A stretch of 34,495 bases of DNA from an uncultured Eubacteriales bacterium (GCA_900314795.1 OMWP01000013.1:1-34495); one strand, 5' to 3'. Positions 1 through 8,497 are shown, counted from the stretch's first letter. The notes: generated by a model not told the origin, from the sequence alone. A program made the numbers and translations.

Positions 1-510
1 GCAGGAGATGATCCGCGCGTGATCATCATACTTGAATTGGATAGCGTCGTTGGACGGGTCATTCAGCGAGGTATCGATTGTGATCGCCTGCGCCGGAGGC
101 AGATAGTTATCTTTCGCTTTTTGCAGCTCCTTGGCGCTGACGGTTTTGCGGCTGACGAAGAAGATGACGCCCAGAACGATGGCGATCACGAGCACGAGCG
201 CGATGATCGCGATGATCAGCGGTTTTTTGTAGCTGTTATTCGGTTTTTGCGTGCGTTTGTTCGCCCTGCGTTGGGCACGGTTGCCCCGATAATTCACGTC
301 GGTGTAGCGTTCATCGGGCATCCCGTCGCGGCGTTGTGTGTCGGCGGGGCGAAGAATATCGGCGTCGTCTCCGGAAGCGGTGGGGACAAATTCGCTGTCT
401 TCGTCCGCCATCACGGTATTGTTGTCAACCTGCGGGTCAATGGCTGTGCCGCATTGGGGACAGAATCGCGCGTTGTCGTTCAGCTCAGCCGAACAGTTAG
501 GACATTTCAT
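1..510 (-). CDS. Zinc-ribbon membrane protein, 3' end beyond window
   Basis: The frame stays open from the ATG at 508-510 to the window edge, giving 170 residues without a stop. The N-terminus is a zinc ribbon with C3, C6, C17 and C20 in two CPxC knuckles. A charged linker follows (about 25-95), then one hydrophobic helix (about 97-119), then the start of an extracytoplasmic domain. GAGG lies 7 nt before the ATG. It sits 103 bp downstream of the kinase gene on the same strand, so the two are probably co-transcribed. Zinc-ribbon plus single-helix proteins are common in Clostridia and usually lack a known function. Placing it in a kinase-linked signalling or envelope role is inference from position only. 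The unseen C-terminal domain would decide its family. Confidence 0.85.
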   Translation of the reverse strand, partial: MKCPNCSAELNDNARFCPQCGTAIDPQVDNNTVMADEDSEFVPTASGDDADILRPADTQRRDGMPDERYTDVNYRGNRAQRRANKRTQKPNNSYKKPLIIAIIALVLVIAIVLGVIFFVSRKTVSAKELQKAKDNYLPPAQAITIDTSLNDPSNDAIQFKYDDHARIISC

Positions 511-523
511 AGGCTACCCTCTT

Positions 524-601
524 TGGTTAGTGGTTAGTGGTCAGTGGTTAGTGGTTGTCGATCGGGTATTCATAATCGTCATTGCGAGGAGATGACCCTC
601 G
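524..601. repeat. Heptamer array plus ATTGCGAG repeat fragment
   Basis: Five consecutive 7-nt units (TGGTTAG, TGGTTAG, TGGTCAG, TGGTTAG, then TGGTTG) occupy 524-557. At 578-601 is GTCATTGCGAGG, the left half of a hairpin family seen in fuller form at 24109 and 28778. Together they fill most of the gap between the kinase stop and the ribosome site of the zinc-ribbon gene. No complementary right-hand array is present, so this is a solo arm. Confidence 0.75.
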
Positions 602-613
602 AACTTGATACTG

Positions 614-2251
614 TCAATTGATGGTGTGTGAACTGTAAAAATTCGGATTGTAGCTTTCGTTGATGACCGTTCCGTTCGCGTAATCGAGCGTACAGCTGTA
701 ATACTCCGAGCTGTCGATCATGATGGTGATCGTCGCATCCTTAGAGGAGGCGATCGTAAAATCATAGGCGCCGCTTTGGGTGATATACTGCGGATCGCCC
801 AAGGAATCTCCGTCGGCATAGCCTTGCAGGGCAACAGGGGTGTCAAAACCGTTCTTCACTTCCAGATGGATGGAGAAGGTCTTGTCGGGGTTCAGCGGCA
901 TGTTGTCGACCGATGAGGTGACGGAGCGATCCTCCTCCACCGTGACCGTGTCAGCGGCGTTGCGGTTGAGCAGGGCGAATATCGTGATACCGCCGCCGAT
1001 GATCACCAGTGCGATCAAAACAATGACAACAGCGAGCCCCGCGCTGATTCCCGAGGAGCGGTCGTCATAATCGTCCTCATAGTACGGTCGGCGCTGCGGC
1101 GCTCTGCGGTCATATCGGTCGTCCCTGTAGGGCGGATAGGGCGCTCGCGACGGCTCTCGGTAGGCGGTTTCACCGCACTGATTGTAGGGGTCATTCTGCC
1201 GCGGCATGGGGCGAACCGGTGCGGGTGCAACCTCATCCCCGGAGCGATAACGCCTCCCGGTGGCGGCTCTCGGGGACAGATCGACCTCATCCGCGCGCTG
1301 TGTAAGATGGGACGATGCGTCATGCGCCCCTACCCTCGGGAAAGACGGCTTGGGCGGATCTTTCAGCGCCGCTTTCATATCCGCGGCGGAATCATAGCGA
1401 TCCTGCGGCAGATAGGCGCACGCCTTGAGCACCACGCCGACCAGCGCGTCACTGCCGTGAGCAGGACGGGGGAAGGGGTCGCCCATCAGGCGCTTGGTCA
1501 TTGCCTCGTCGCGATCCTGTACGGTGACAGGCTCGGGATAGGGCGGCAAAAACGGATTACGGTTATCGTTGAGCAGGCGATAGAGCAGGATGCCCAGCGA
1601 ATAGAGATCGGCGCGGCGGTCGTAGTTCTGACCGCGGTAGGTCTCGGGCGCCATGTAGGAGTTGGTGCCGATGCGCGTGTGGGCGGAGGCGGTCTTTTCG
1701 ACCGTGCGGGCGATGCCGAAGTCGCCGAGCTTGTAGGTGCCGTCGTTGGCGACAAAGATGTTATCCGCCTTGATATCACGGTGCAGGATATTCTTGCTGT
1801 GGCACAGACTCAGCGCGTCGCATAGATCCATACCGAGCTTTTTGACCTCGTCCTCGGTGAGGGAATGCTTTTCCAGCAGCTCGGGCAGCGGGGTGAGCAG
1901 CTCCATCATGATCAGGATGTCATAGCCGACGCCGTCCTTGCGCTCGACGACCTTGTAGTCGTCGTAGGTGACGATGTTGGCGCTGCCGCGCAGCTCGGAT
2001 AAAAACGCGATCTCCTTGATGAACTCATTGACAAGGCTGTGGTAGTACGCCTGCGTACTCTCCTTGTCCATGCCCTCGCCCATCACCTTCTTGACGTCAT
2101 CATCGCTCGAGGGGATGCGGATGACTTTTAAAGCGCGGTGTTCTTCGATGGAGTAGCGGTTGCGCACGATCTCGTAGACCTTGCCGTAGCCGCCTTCGCC
2201 GAGCTGTTTGACGATCTTCCATTCTTGCCAGTCTTTTAATTCTTCTGCCAT
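614..2251 (-). CDS. Membrane-anchored Ser/Thr protein kinase
   Basis: A 545-residue Hanks-type kinase. Residues 12-295 form the catalytic domain: glycine loop GEGGYG at 18-23, ATP-binding K42 in ALKVI, HRDIKADN with catalytic D159 at 157-164, DFG at 177-179 and APE at 201-203. A Pro/Arg/Tyr-rich juxtamembrane linker (about 300-400) leads to one helix (about 402-428) and an external domain of about 115 residues. The catalytic set is complete, so it should be active. Unlike PknB/PrkC, I see no PASTA repeats outside; the external part is a small beta-rich domain of unknown ligand. GGAG lies 6 nt before the ATG. The zinc-ribbon membrane gene follows in the same direction and is a plausible partner or substrate (inference). 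Confidence 0.93.
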   Translation of the reverse strand: MAEELKDWQEWKIVKQLGEGGYGKVYEIVRNRYSIEEHRALKVIRIPSSDDDVKKVMGEGMDKESTQAYYHSLVNEFIKEIAFLSELRGSANIVTYDDYKVVERKDGVGYDILIMMELLTPLPELLEKHSLTEDEVKKLGMDLCDALSLCHSKNILHRDIKADNIFVANDGTYKLGDFGIARTVEKTASAHTRIGTNSYMAPETYRGQNYDRRADLYSLGILLYRLLNDNRNPFLPPYPEPVTVQDRDEAMTKRLMGDPFPRPAHGSDALVGVVLKACAYLPQDRYDSAADMKAALKDPPKPSFPRVGAHDASSHLTQRADEVDLSPRAATGRRYRSGDEVAPAPVRPMPRQNDPYNQCGETAYREPSRAPYPPYRDDRYDRRAPQRRPYYEDDYDDRSSGISAGLAVVIVLIALVIIGGGITIFALLNRNAADTVTVEEDRSVTSSVDNMPLNPDKTFSIHLEVKNGFDTPVALQGYADGDSLGDPQYITQSGAYDFTIASSKDATITIMIDSSEYYSCTLDYANGTVINESYNPNFYSSHTIN

Positions 2252-2473
2252 AGCAAACTCCGGTTATGTGATTCGATATCGGTGTACCGTAGATTGGTTA
2301 GTTCACATATCGGGGCGTGCGAGCTTTGTCTGAAAAGGGCAGAGATCCCCGATGATCGATAGTTATCAATATTGTAACATATTATATGGGCATTTTCCAC
2401 TCTTTCTGTGAATTTTTTTACATATTTTTGATGCATTTCCACTCAAAGAACGGATTACAGAATCGCAACAAAA

Positions 2474-2502
2474 TTGACATGATTTGTATTTACTGGTATA
2501 AT
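2474..2502 (+). promoter_or_regulatory. Sigma-A-type promoter toward acyltransferase
   Basis: TTGACA at 2474-2479 and TATAAT at 2497-2502, both exact consensus, are separated by 17 nt. It points at the acyltransferase gene. The inverted-repeat element begins 11 nt after the -10 box, so transcription would start at about the first bases of the element. Confidence 0.8.
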
Positions 2503-2512
2503 CGGTGTGTAA

Positions 2513-2753
2513 TACTAAGCAGCAATAAAACACTTTAATATCTATTGCGGAGAATTCCGCATAACTGCGTTTCGTCGTCGCTCGCTGCACTCGGTAGGCA
2601 TATCCGGTTGGTATGCCTTCTCCTCCTCTCCCCATAACGCGGGGCGTTATGGGGACCCCGGAAATGACAGGCGCCAGCCTGCCTGCGCCCTCCGCCTTGT
2701 TCTGCAAAATTCTCCGCTAATATCTTTTTAAAGCTTTTTATTGCTACTTAGTA
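2513..2753. mobile_element. 241-bp MITE-like element with terminal inverted repeats
   Basis: The left end TACTAAGCAGCAATAAAA matches the complement of the right end (TTTTATTGCTACTTAGTA, ending at 2753) with one mismatch. The similarity continues with small gaps for about 45 bp, to GGAGAATT on both arms. GTAA flanks it on both sides (2509-2512 and 2754-2757), consistent with a 4-bp target duplication. It has no credible reading frame. The first about 96 bases of a second copy lie at 34400-34495. The rest of the 2252-2820 gap holds the promoter and no gene. Confidence 0.72.
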
Positions 2754-2820
2754 GTAAAATGCCTGTGGTGTGTCCGTGTGATAAAGAGGATGCGTCATCA
2801 TGGCTTTGAGGAGGTTAGTG

Positions 2821-3960
2821 ATGATACAATCGCGCAGAACATTCAATCTGTTTACGATCAGTGAAGCACGCAACGTCATCTTTGGCTTGGCGACGCTTTG
2901 GATCGGTCTGTTCCACTCCAATTATCTGTCATTGGAGCGCTATACCGGCAATCAATTTTTGATCGATGTTTTCAAGAATTTCCGTGGTTCCGGTAATATC
3001 GGCGTCGATATGTTCCTGTTTTTGTCGGGCGTGGGATTGTTCTTCTCGTTCTCGAAGGACAGCCGTGTGGGCAGCTTCTGGAAGAAGCGCCTGATGCGTG
3101 TGCTGCCCTCGGCATTTTTGATTGCGGTGGTCTATTTTTCACTGCGCTATGTCCACGGCAGAGAGAGCGGACTGCTGGCGTATGTCAGCCGCGTTACGTT
3201 CACCTATTTCTTCGTCACGGGTGAGCGCGTGTTCTGGTTCATCTCGCTGATCCTGGCGCTGTATATCGTGTTCCCGATCTTCTATAAGATCATCGATAAA
3301 TTCCGCCTGTGGGGCATGCTGGGAACGGTCGCGGTGATCGTCGCGCTCACCTTCCTGTGCAGAGCGGTCGCGCCCGGCTTCTATTCGATGTGGGAGATCG
3401 CGCTGTGCCGTGTACCCTCGTTCGTCATCGGCATCTGGGCGGGCAAGTTCGTCAAGGAGAAAAAGGAGATCAACATCAACTGGCTGTGGGCGTTCTTCGC
3501 CGTATTCGTGGTGTTCATGACGCTGGTGATCAACTACACCCCCATCATCAAGGCACTCGTGCCCGGCTACACCAAGGAGCAGGAGACGATGTATATCTTC
3601 TTCTATCGCTACTGCGGTTCGGTCGCGGCGATGGCGCTGGTAGTGCTGCTCAGCTGGATCTGCGCCTCGATCCGCCACTCAGGCAGGGGCAATGTCCTGC
3701 GCAACTTCTTTGAGTTCGTCGGCATGTATTCGATGGAATATTACATGATCTACCTGAACCTCAACCATTATCTGGAACGCATCTACAAGATCCCCGCCGA
3801 ACATCCCGAGGCGCAGATCATGCTGTATTTCGGCAGCTTTATCGCCTCACTGGTGCTGTGCGCGCTGACCAGAAAGTTCTGTGACTTCTTCATGGATTAT
3901 ATGCAGAGAAAGCCGAAGAATTATGAGGAGCTCAGAGCAGCGCGCAAGGCACGGAAATAG
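2821..3960 (+). CDS. Membrane acyltransferase, Acyl_transf_3 family
   Basis: About 379 residues with roughly ten hydrophobic helices, typical of the OafA/YrhL-like acyltransferase-3 family, which moves acyl groups (often acetyl) onto cell-surface glycans. Family features seen: the first helix with the conserved His (H32 in WIGLFHSNY) and the second block GNIGVDMFLFLSG (58-70), followed by a basic KKRLMRVLP loop. I chose ATG 2821 because AGGAGG lies 6 nt upstream. An in-frame ATG at 2800 with a weaker AGAGGA would add seven residues. The neighbouring teichoic-acid-type gene on the other strand fits a cell-envelope role. The acceptor cannot be told from sequence. Confidence 0.88.
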   Translation: MIQSRRTFNLFTISEARNVIFGLATLWIGLFHSNYLSLERYTGNQFLIDVFKNFRGSGNIGVDMFLFLSGVGLFFSFSKDSRVGSFWKKRLMRVLPSAFLIAVVYFSLRYVHGRESGLLAYVSRVTFTYFFVTGERVFWFISLILALYIVFPIFYKIIDKFRLWGMLGTVAVIVALTFLCRAVAPGFYSMWEIALCRVPSFVIGIWAGKFVKEKKEININWLWAFFAVFVVFMTLVINYTPIIKALVPGYTKEQETMYIFFYRYCGSVAAMALVVLLSWICASIRHSGRGNVLRNFFEFVGMYSMEYYMIYLNLNHYLERIYKIPAEHPEAQIMLYFGSFIASLVLCALTRKFCDFFMDYMQRKPKNYEELRAARKARK

Positions 3961-4159
3961 TTAGGAATTAGGAATGAGGAATTAGGAATGAATGGCGGGC
4001 TCTGCCCGCACCTGATTAGTATTTAGCATAACAATAACGCTTGCAATTCTAACAAAGAGTTGCAAGCGTTTCATTTTGTCTGTCTGTATTTCAATCCAAA
4101 AGCCGTCAGGCTTTCCCGAAATTCCTAATTCCTAATTATTTTACTCCTAACTCCTCATT
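3961..4159. repeat. Inverted heptamer-array element (GGAATTA type)
   Basis: The left arm starts at the base after the acyltransferase stop and runs in 7-nt units (TTAGGAA, TTAGGAA, TGAGGAA, TTAGGAA). The right arm at 4122-4159 is the complementary type (TTCCTAA twice, then ACTCCTA, ACTCCTC) and enters the end of the convergent glycosyltransferase gene. Between them are a GCGGGC/GCCCGC hairpin (about 3994-4009) and the terminator hairpin. The stretch ATGG-hairpin-CACCTG followed by TAGTATTTAG matches the inverted right half of the element at 20874-21088. Confidence 0.75.
4036..4076. terminator. Probable bidirectional intrinsic terminator
   Basis: AACGCTTGCAA (4036-4046) pairs perfectly with TTGCAAGCGTT (4060-4070), an 11-bp stem with a 13-nt loop followed by TCATTTT. 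It lies between the converging acyltransferase and glycosyltransferase genes, where a two-way terminator is expected. Confidence 0.7.
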
Positions 4160-6861
4160 TTATCAACGTCCACCTGCTGCTGGAACTGCATGATCTCGTT
4201 ATAGATGCGCTCGCAGTTGTTGTGGTCGTCGTAGTGATAGAAGTCGTCAACCCTCGCGATGTACTCGGGCTTCATCTTGCAGCCGTTTTCCATGTATTCG
4301 CACAGGGTGTCGACCAGCATGTCGGAGGTGGTGCAGATCTCGCCGAAGCCCATGGTGTCGTAGAAGAATCCGCCGTCGTCATAATGCGCGGGCAGCTCGT
4401 CGGGGTGGAAGTAGACCAGCGGCTTTTTCATGTACGCAAAGTCGAACTGTACGCCGGAGTAGTCGGTGACCATCAGGCTGGATTCGGTGAGGATCTTCTC
4501 GTAGCTCATGTCGCCGACAGAGGAGATAACCTCCACATACGGGTCGGGCGTGTAGTCGTCCACCTGCGCGCTGAGGATCGGGTGCAGCAGATACTTGATC
4601 TTGTAGCCGGTGCGCTTGGCGGTCTCGATGAGCTTTTGGTTATTGATCAGGTCGTTGTAGATGCGGTAGTAGACCGTGTTCTTGAAGTCGGGGTTATAGG
4701 AGCGCTGTTCACCCTCGCTGGTGGTGACGGGCATCGCGTTGTACATACGCCACGTCGGGGTGATGAGGATCTGCTTTTGGTCGTTGTTGATCAGTCCGTC
4801 GTAGCGGCCGATACCGGTCATCTTGATGATGCCGGTGTCCTTGTAGCCGTAGGCGTGGTTGTTCAGGTTCTTTTCCTCATACTTCGAGGCGATGAAGTAC
4901 ATGCGGGTGTTATCGATGATGCGCTGCTGCGCCATCGCGCACTTCTGCACCGACAGACCGTGCTGCAGGCACATGGTCGGGAAGTTGCACAGATCACGGA
5001 TAAAGCGGCTCTTGTCCAGACTGTAGCCGTTGAAGGGGAAGGTCTGGGAGTTGGTGATCAGCGCGATGTCCGCGTTGAGGAACGCCATCTTATGCTTGAG
5101 GGAACCCGTTTTGACGGGATGCAGACCGTCCTGCTTCATCTGGCGGTAGTCGGAGGTGTTCTTGTCGATGATGTAGTAGCGGGTGATGCCGTCCTTTTTG
5201 TCCTTGCAGTAGCGGTATAGATATTCGCTGCTGTCGCCGCCCTTGTAGAGCTTGTCGTACATCAGCCAGATGCGCTTGTTCTTGTAGAACGGGCGTGTCA
5301 GCCAGTATTCGATACGGGTGATGAAGGTGCGCTTGCTCTCCATGAATACCCGCGGCAGATACTTCAGCTCCGCCTTGAGGGTCTTGCCCGCCGAGGCGTG
5401 CTCGATGACCAGCTCACGGTTGTTGTTGATGGTCGCCATGTATTTGTTGAAGCGCCAGTAGCCGCCCACGGGAGACGCCGCGAACTTCGCCCAGTGATGC
5501 AGGTAGGAGAACTGCAGCGGTACGCGGGTATTCTTGTATTTGGCGAAGAAACAGAGCTTCTGTGTGGAACGGTTATTGTCGAAAGAAAGCTCCAGATGGA
5601 AGGTGAATTTTTTATAGGCACTGATGCCGAAGTACTTGGTGAGCGAGTAGCGGTCGTTATCCTCGAGATCGATCCGCTCGCCGTTCCATTCGGCGTACAG
5701 TGCAATGTTTTTGAGGTTGAATACCTGACGGAAGGAACCGTCCAGCAGCAGCTTGCCGTCGGTGTAGTCGAGAACGTGCAGACCGACGCGCTGTCCCTGC
5801 ATGCGGGCGATGACAACGTCGTTGCAGTCGAGGGTGACGTCCTCGTTGCCCTCGCTTAAATGCTGGGGCATCCTATAGAGGTCGGTATCGTATTTGAGCA
5901 TATAGAACATCTCGGCGGCTTCTTCACTGTAGCCGAGCGCCTTATACTTGCCCGCGTTGAGGATGATGGTGTCGTCGAGCAGATCGAGCACCTTTTTGCA
6001 CGCTTGGAAGAACAGCTCCAGCTCTTCTTCGCTCATGTTGCGCTTGTTGCGGTTGTTCATGTTGGCGAGGAAGCGCGCGGATACCGCGTACATCAGGTAG
6101 AACTGGATGAAAGTGGGAAGGGTGCCGTCGCTGTTTTTGAAGCGCTCGGCAAGCGGGAGCAGGAAATGCTCGATGCTGTCGCGGTACCAGTCGATATCGT
6201 TGGAGGGGACAAAGTACGCCGAGTCGTCGCTCAGCGGCATGAAGGTGTTGAAGTTCGCCGCTTCCATCGCAAAATAGGTGGGATGATCCTGTTGCAGGCG
6301 GAGCATCACATCATGGAAGAATTCAAATTTCAGCGAGGTATCGGCGGGGTATTGTTTGAGCACCGCGCTCTCGATCAGATTACCGTCGATCTCCATTTGC
6401 AGGAGGTTGGGGTAGTCGCGGATGTCCGCCTCTTTGTTGAGCATGAGCGGCGGAACATTGGTGCGGTTGATATATTTGTAGCGCGTGTAGACGGGATTGA
6501 TGCAAAAACGGTTCGGCGCCGCAAAGCACCACGGCTTGTTCGCGCCTACCGATTTAAGGGCGTTCATAAAGTAATGACTGCCGAACACATCGCCCGGTCG
6601 CGCAACGACCGCGTAATCGGCGCTGAGGTTCTCGAGCGCGATGTTGTAGGCTGCTGCCTCACCGCCCGCGCCGGGCTTTTGGATCACGCGCGCGTTCTGA
6701 TAAGCACTGAGCTTATCGGCGGCGTTCTGCTCGGCGGAAGTGTCGATGACCAGCAGTTCGATCTCACCGGTGTTGACGTTTCTCTGGTTCTTGACGGATT
6801 CGGCTGTTTTCAGGATCAGGTCTGAGCTCTCGATATATGGAATGATAACGGAGACTGACAT
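4147..6861 (-). CDS. GT2-like and CDP-glycerol glycerophosphotransferase fusion
   Basis: A 904-residue cytoplasmic or peripheral protein. Residues 1-110 resemble a GT-A family 2 fold (SVIIPYIESSD start, ELLVIDTS strand), but where the metal-binding DxD is expected the sequence reads RPGD, so this domain may be inactive. A middle region (about 110-520) is unassigned. Residues about 525-895 match the CDP-glycerol glycerophosphotransferase family (TagB/TagF type): RIWLMYDKLY start, a CLQHGLS segment near 632, GIGRYDGL near 685 and TDYSGVQFDFAY near 800. Such enzymes polymerise polyol-phosphate chains of teichoic acids or capsules. The stop codon lies inside a heptamer repeat, so the last residues (MRS) are repeat-encoded. 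The start has AAAGGGG upstream. Exact substrate unknown. Confidence 0.88.
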   Translation of the reverse strand: MSVSVIIPYIESSDLILKTAESVKNQRNVNTGEIELLVIDTSAEQNAADKLSAYQNARVIQKPGAGGEAAAYNIALENLSADYAVVARPGDVFGSHYFMNALKSVGANKPWCFAAPNRFCINPVYTRYKYINRTNVPPLMLNKEADIRDYPNLLQMEIDGNLIESAVLKQYPADTSLKFEFFHDVMLRLQQDHPTYFAMEAANFNTFMPLSDDSAYFVPSNDIDWYRDSIEHFLLPLAERFKNSDGTLPTFIQFYLMYAVSARFLANMNNRNKRNMSEEELELFFQACKKVLDLLDDTIILNAGKYKALGYSEEAAEMFYMLKYDTDLYRMPQHLSEGNEDVTLDCNDVVIARMQGQRVGLHVLDYTDGKLLLDGSFRQVFNLKNIALYAEWNGERIDLEDNDRYSLTKYFGISAYKKFTFHLELSFDNNRSTQKLCFFAKYKNTRVPLQFSYLHHWAKFAASPVGGYWRFNKYMATINNNRELVIEHASAGKTLKAELKYLPRVFMESKRTFITRIEYWLTRPFYKNKRIWLMYDKLYKGGDSSEYLYRYCKDKKDGITRYYIIDKNTSDYRQMKQDGLHPVKTGSLKHKMAFLNADIALITNSQTFPFNGYSLDKSRFIRDLCNFPTMCLQHGLSVQKCAMAQQRIIDNTRMYFIASKYEEKNLNNHAYGYKDTGIIKMTGIGRYDGLINNDQKQILITPTWRMYNAMPVTTSEGEQRSYNPDFKNTVYYRIYNDLINNQKLIETAKRTGYKIKYLLHPILSAQVDDYTPDPYVEVISSVGDMSYEKILTESSLMVTDYSGVQFDFAYMKKPLVYFHPDELPAHYDDGGFFYDTMGFGEICTTSDMLVDTLCEYMENGCKMKPEYIARVDDFYHYDDHNNCERIYNEIMQFQQQVDVDKMRS

Positions 6862-6910
6862 TTTCTTTCCCCTTTCACAGGAGCATTCGTGCGCTCCTTT
6901 TCAACTATAC

Positions 6911-6940
6911 ATCATACCATATATGCGCCTGTGTTGTCAA
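6911..6940 (-). promoter_or_regulatory. Promoter of the glycosyltransferase gene
   Basis: On the minus strand TTGACA (complement of 6935-6940) and TATGAT (complement of 6911-6916) are 18 nt apart, about 50 nt before the ATG. The leader contains a small GGAGC/GCTCC hairpin. Confidence 0.7.
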
Positions 6941-6957
6941 TAAAGGCGGGGATTTTC

Positions 6958-7030
6958 GAGTGAGGAGTGAGGAGTTGTGGGATTGGGTGATCAGAATCAG
7001 GAGAGCCTTCCCCCCGAGGGGAAGGCTTTT
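6958..7030 (+). repeat. Solo heptamer array and terminator-like hairpin
   Basis: GAGTGAG, GAGTGAG, GAGTTGT at 6958-6978 form a short solo array. AGCCTTCCCC (7004-7013) pairs with GGGGAAGGCT (7018-7027), followed by TTTT, and resembles one arm of the element at 11361-11572. It lies between two divergent promoters, where no upstream plus-strand gene needs termination. The 6862-7267 gap contains this, three promoters and no gene. Confidence 0.65.
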
Positions 7031-7097
7031 GCGTTTTGATCGAACATTCCTCGTTATTATACCTATATTTATGCGCTTTTTTATATGATTATTTGAC

Positions 7098-7126
7098 TTG
7101 ATAAATGACGGAAAGTTCGCTATAAT
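7098..7126 (+). promoter_or_regulatory. Upstream promoter of arginine operon
   Basis: TTGATA (7098-7103), 17-nt spacer, TATAAT (7121-7126). It is the first of two tandem candidates ahead of argG. Confidence 0.6.
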
Positions 7127-7190
7127 AGTATACGGATTTTGTCGAGGATGACAGAAAATGCAGAATAATGAGAAAATATGCAAAATATCC

Positions 7191-7226
7191 TTGACAAATA
7201 GGCAGAATGATGTATAATTAATGCAT
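7191..7226 (+). promoter_or_regulatory. Main argG promoter with possible ARG box
   Basis: TTGACA (7191-7196), 16-nt spacer, TATAAT (7213-7218). The -10 box is embedded in the imperfect palindrome ATGTATAATTAATGCAT (7210-7226), which resembles the half-sites of ArgR operators (ATGNAT/ATNCAT) but with five instead of four central bases. ArgR/AhrC repression here is inference; a regulator bound at this site would block the polymerase directly. Confidence 0.6.
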
Positions 7227-7267
7227 AAACTTCAATTTTAACGCATATTCATTCGGAGGTAAGTACC

Positions 7268-8497
7268 ATGCAAGCTATCAACAAGGAAAACATCAAGAAG
7301 GTCGTTCTCGCTTATTCGGGTGGTTTGGATACATCCATCATCATCCCGTGGCTCAAAGAGAACTACAATAACTGCGAGGTCATCGCGGTATCCGGCAACG
7401 TCGGTCAGAACGACGAGCTCGAGGGTCTGGAGGAAAAGGCGCTCAAGACCGGCGCTTCCAAGCTCTATGTCCTCGACCAGACCGAGGAGTATGTCAACGA
7501 CTTTATCATCCCCACCATGAAGGCGGGCGCGGTATACGAGGAATACCTGCTGGGTACCTCCACCGCGCGTCCCTGCATCGCCAAGGGTCTCGTCGAGATC
7601 GCTTTAAAGGAAGGCGCCGACGCGATCTGCCACGGCTGTACCGGCAAGGGCAACGATCAGGTTCGTTTTGAGCTGGCGATCAAGCACTTCGCCCCCAACA
7701 TGCCCATCATCGCTCCGTGGCGTATCTGGGATATCAAGTCCCGTGAGGAAGAGATCGAGTATGCCGAGGCGCATAATATCCCCCTCAAGATCAACCGTGA
7801 GACCAACTACAGCAAGGATAAGAACCTGTGGCATCTCTCGCATGAGGGTCTTGACCTCGAGGACACCAACAACGAGCCGACCTATGAGAAGCCCGGCTTC
7901 CTCGAGATGGGCGTATCCCCGATCGACGCGCCCGACGAGCCGACTTATGTTACCATCGAATTTGAACAGGGCACACCCGTCGCGCTTGACGGAGAGAAGA
8001 TGTCCGCGAAGAATATCATCTTAAAGCTCAACGAGCTGGGCGGCAAGAACGGTATCGGTCTGCTCGATATCGTTGAGAACCGTCTGGTCGGTATGAAGTG
8101 CCGCGGCGTCTACGAGACCCCCGGCGGCACCATCCTCTACAAGGCGCATGAGACCCTCGAGTCCATCTGCCTCGACAAGATGACCATGCACGAAAAGCAG
8201 CGCCTGTCCATCACCTTTGCCGAGCTGGTCTATAACGGTCAGTGGTTCACTCCGCTGCGTGAGGCGCTCTCCGCGTTCGTCGACAAGACACAGGAGAAGG
8301 TCACCGGTTATGTTAAATTAAAGCTCTATAAGGGCAACATCATCAAGGCGGGCGTTGACAGCCCCTACAGCCTGTACAGCGAGGAGATCGCGACCTTCGG
8401 CGAGTCCGATTACGACCAGACCGATTCTGCAGGCTTCATCAACCTCTTTGGTCTGCCCATCAAGGTGCAGGCGGTCGTGGACGAGAAAAATCAATAA
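7268..8497 (+). CDS. argG: Argininosuccinate synthase
   Basis: 409 residues, the usual length. It joins citrulline and aspartate using ATP to give argininosuccinate, the penultimate step of arginine synthesis in the cytoplasm. The N-type ATP-binding loop AYSGGLDTS is at 15-23; the [15 protein letters not shown] and [13 protein letters not shown] segments of the family follow. GGAGG lies 8 nt before the ATG. It opens the cluster argGHCJBDF, whose gene order puts the last two enzymes first. The stop codon sits in the loop of a perfect 11-bp hairpin (8480-8508). Confidence 0.97.
   Translation: MQAINKENIKKVVLAYSGGLDTSIIIPWLKENYNNCEVIAVSGNVGQNDELEGLEEKALKTGASKLYVLDQTEEYVNDFIIPTMKAGAVYEEYLLGTSTARPCIAKGLVEIALKEGADAICHGCTGKGNDQVRFELAIKHFAPNMPIIAPWRIWDIKSREEEIEYAEAHNIPLKINRETNYSKDKNLWHLSHEGLDLEDTNNEPTYEKPGFLEMGVSPIDAPDEPTYVTIEFEQGTPVALDGEKMSAKNIILKLNELGGKNGIGLLDIVENRLVGMKCRGVYETPGGTILYKAHETLESICLDKMTMHEKQRLSITFAELVYNGQWFTPLREALSAFVDKTQEKVTGYVKLKLYKGNIIKAGVDSPYSLYSEEIATFGESDYDQTDSAGFINLFGLPIKVQAVVDEKNQ

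Noticed and set aside
19-537. Plus-strand frame of 172 codons opposite the zinc-ribbon gene
   Set aside because: The complementary strand encodes a clear zinc ribbon and helix with a ribosome site; the plus-strand frame is compositionally an antisense shadow.
2366-2707. Minus-strand frame across the 2513-2753 element
   Set aside because: Encoded mostly by inverted-repeat sequence, no ribosome site, no family resemblance.
4222-5220. 332-codon plus-strand frame inside the glycosyltransferase gene
   Set aside because: Rich in Val/Asp/His/Arg, typical of the antisense of a GC-biased gene; no ribosome site or family resemblance.
5860-6825. 321-codon plus-strand frame inside the same gene
   Set aside because: Same antisense pattern; the minus strand has conserved family motifs.
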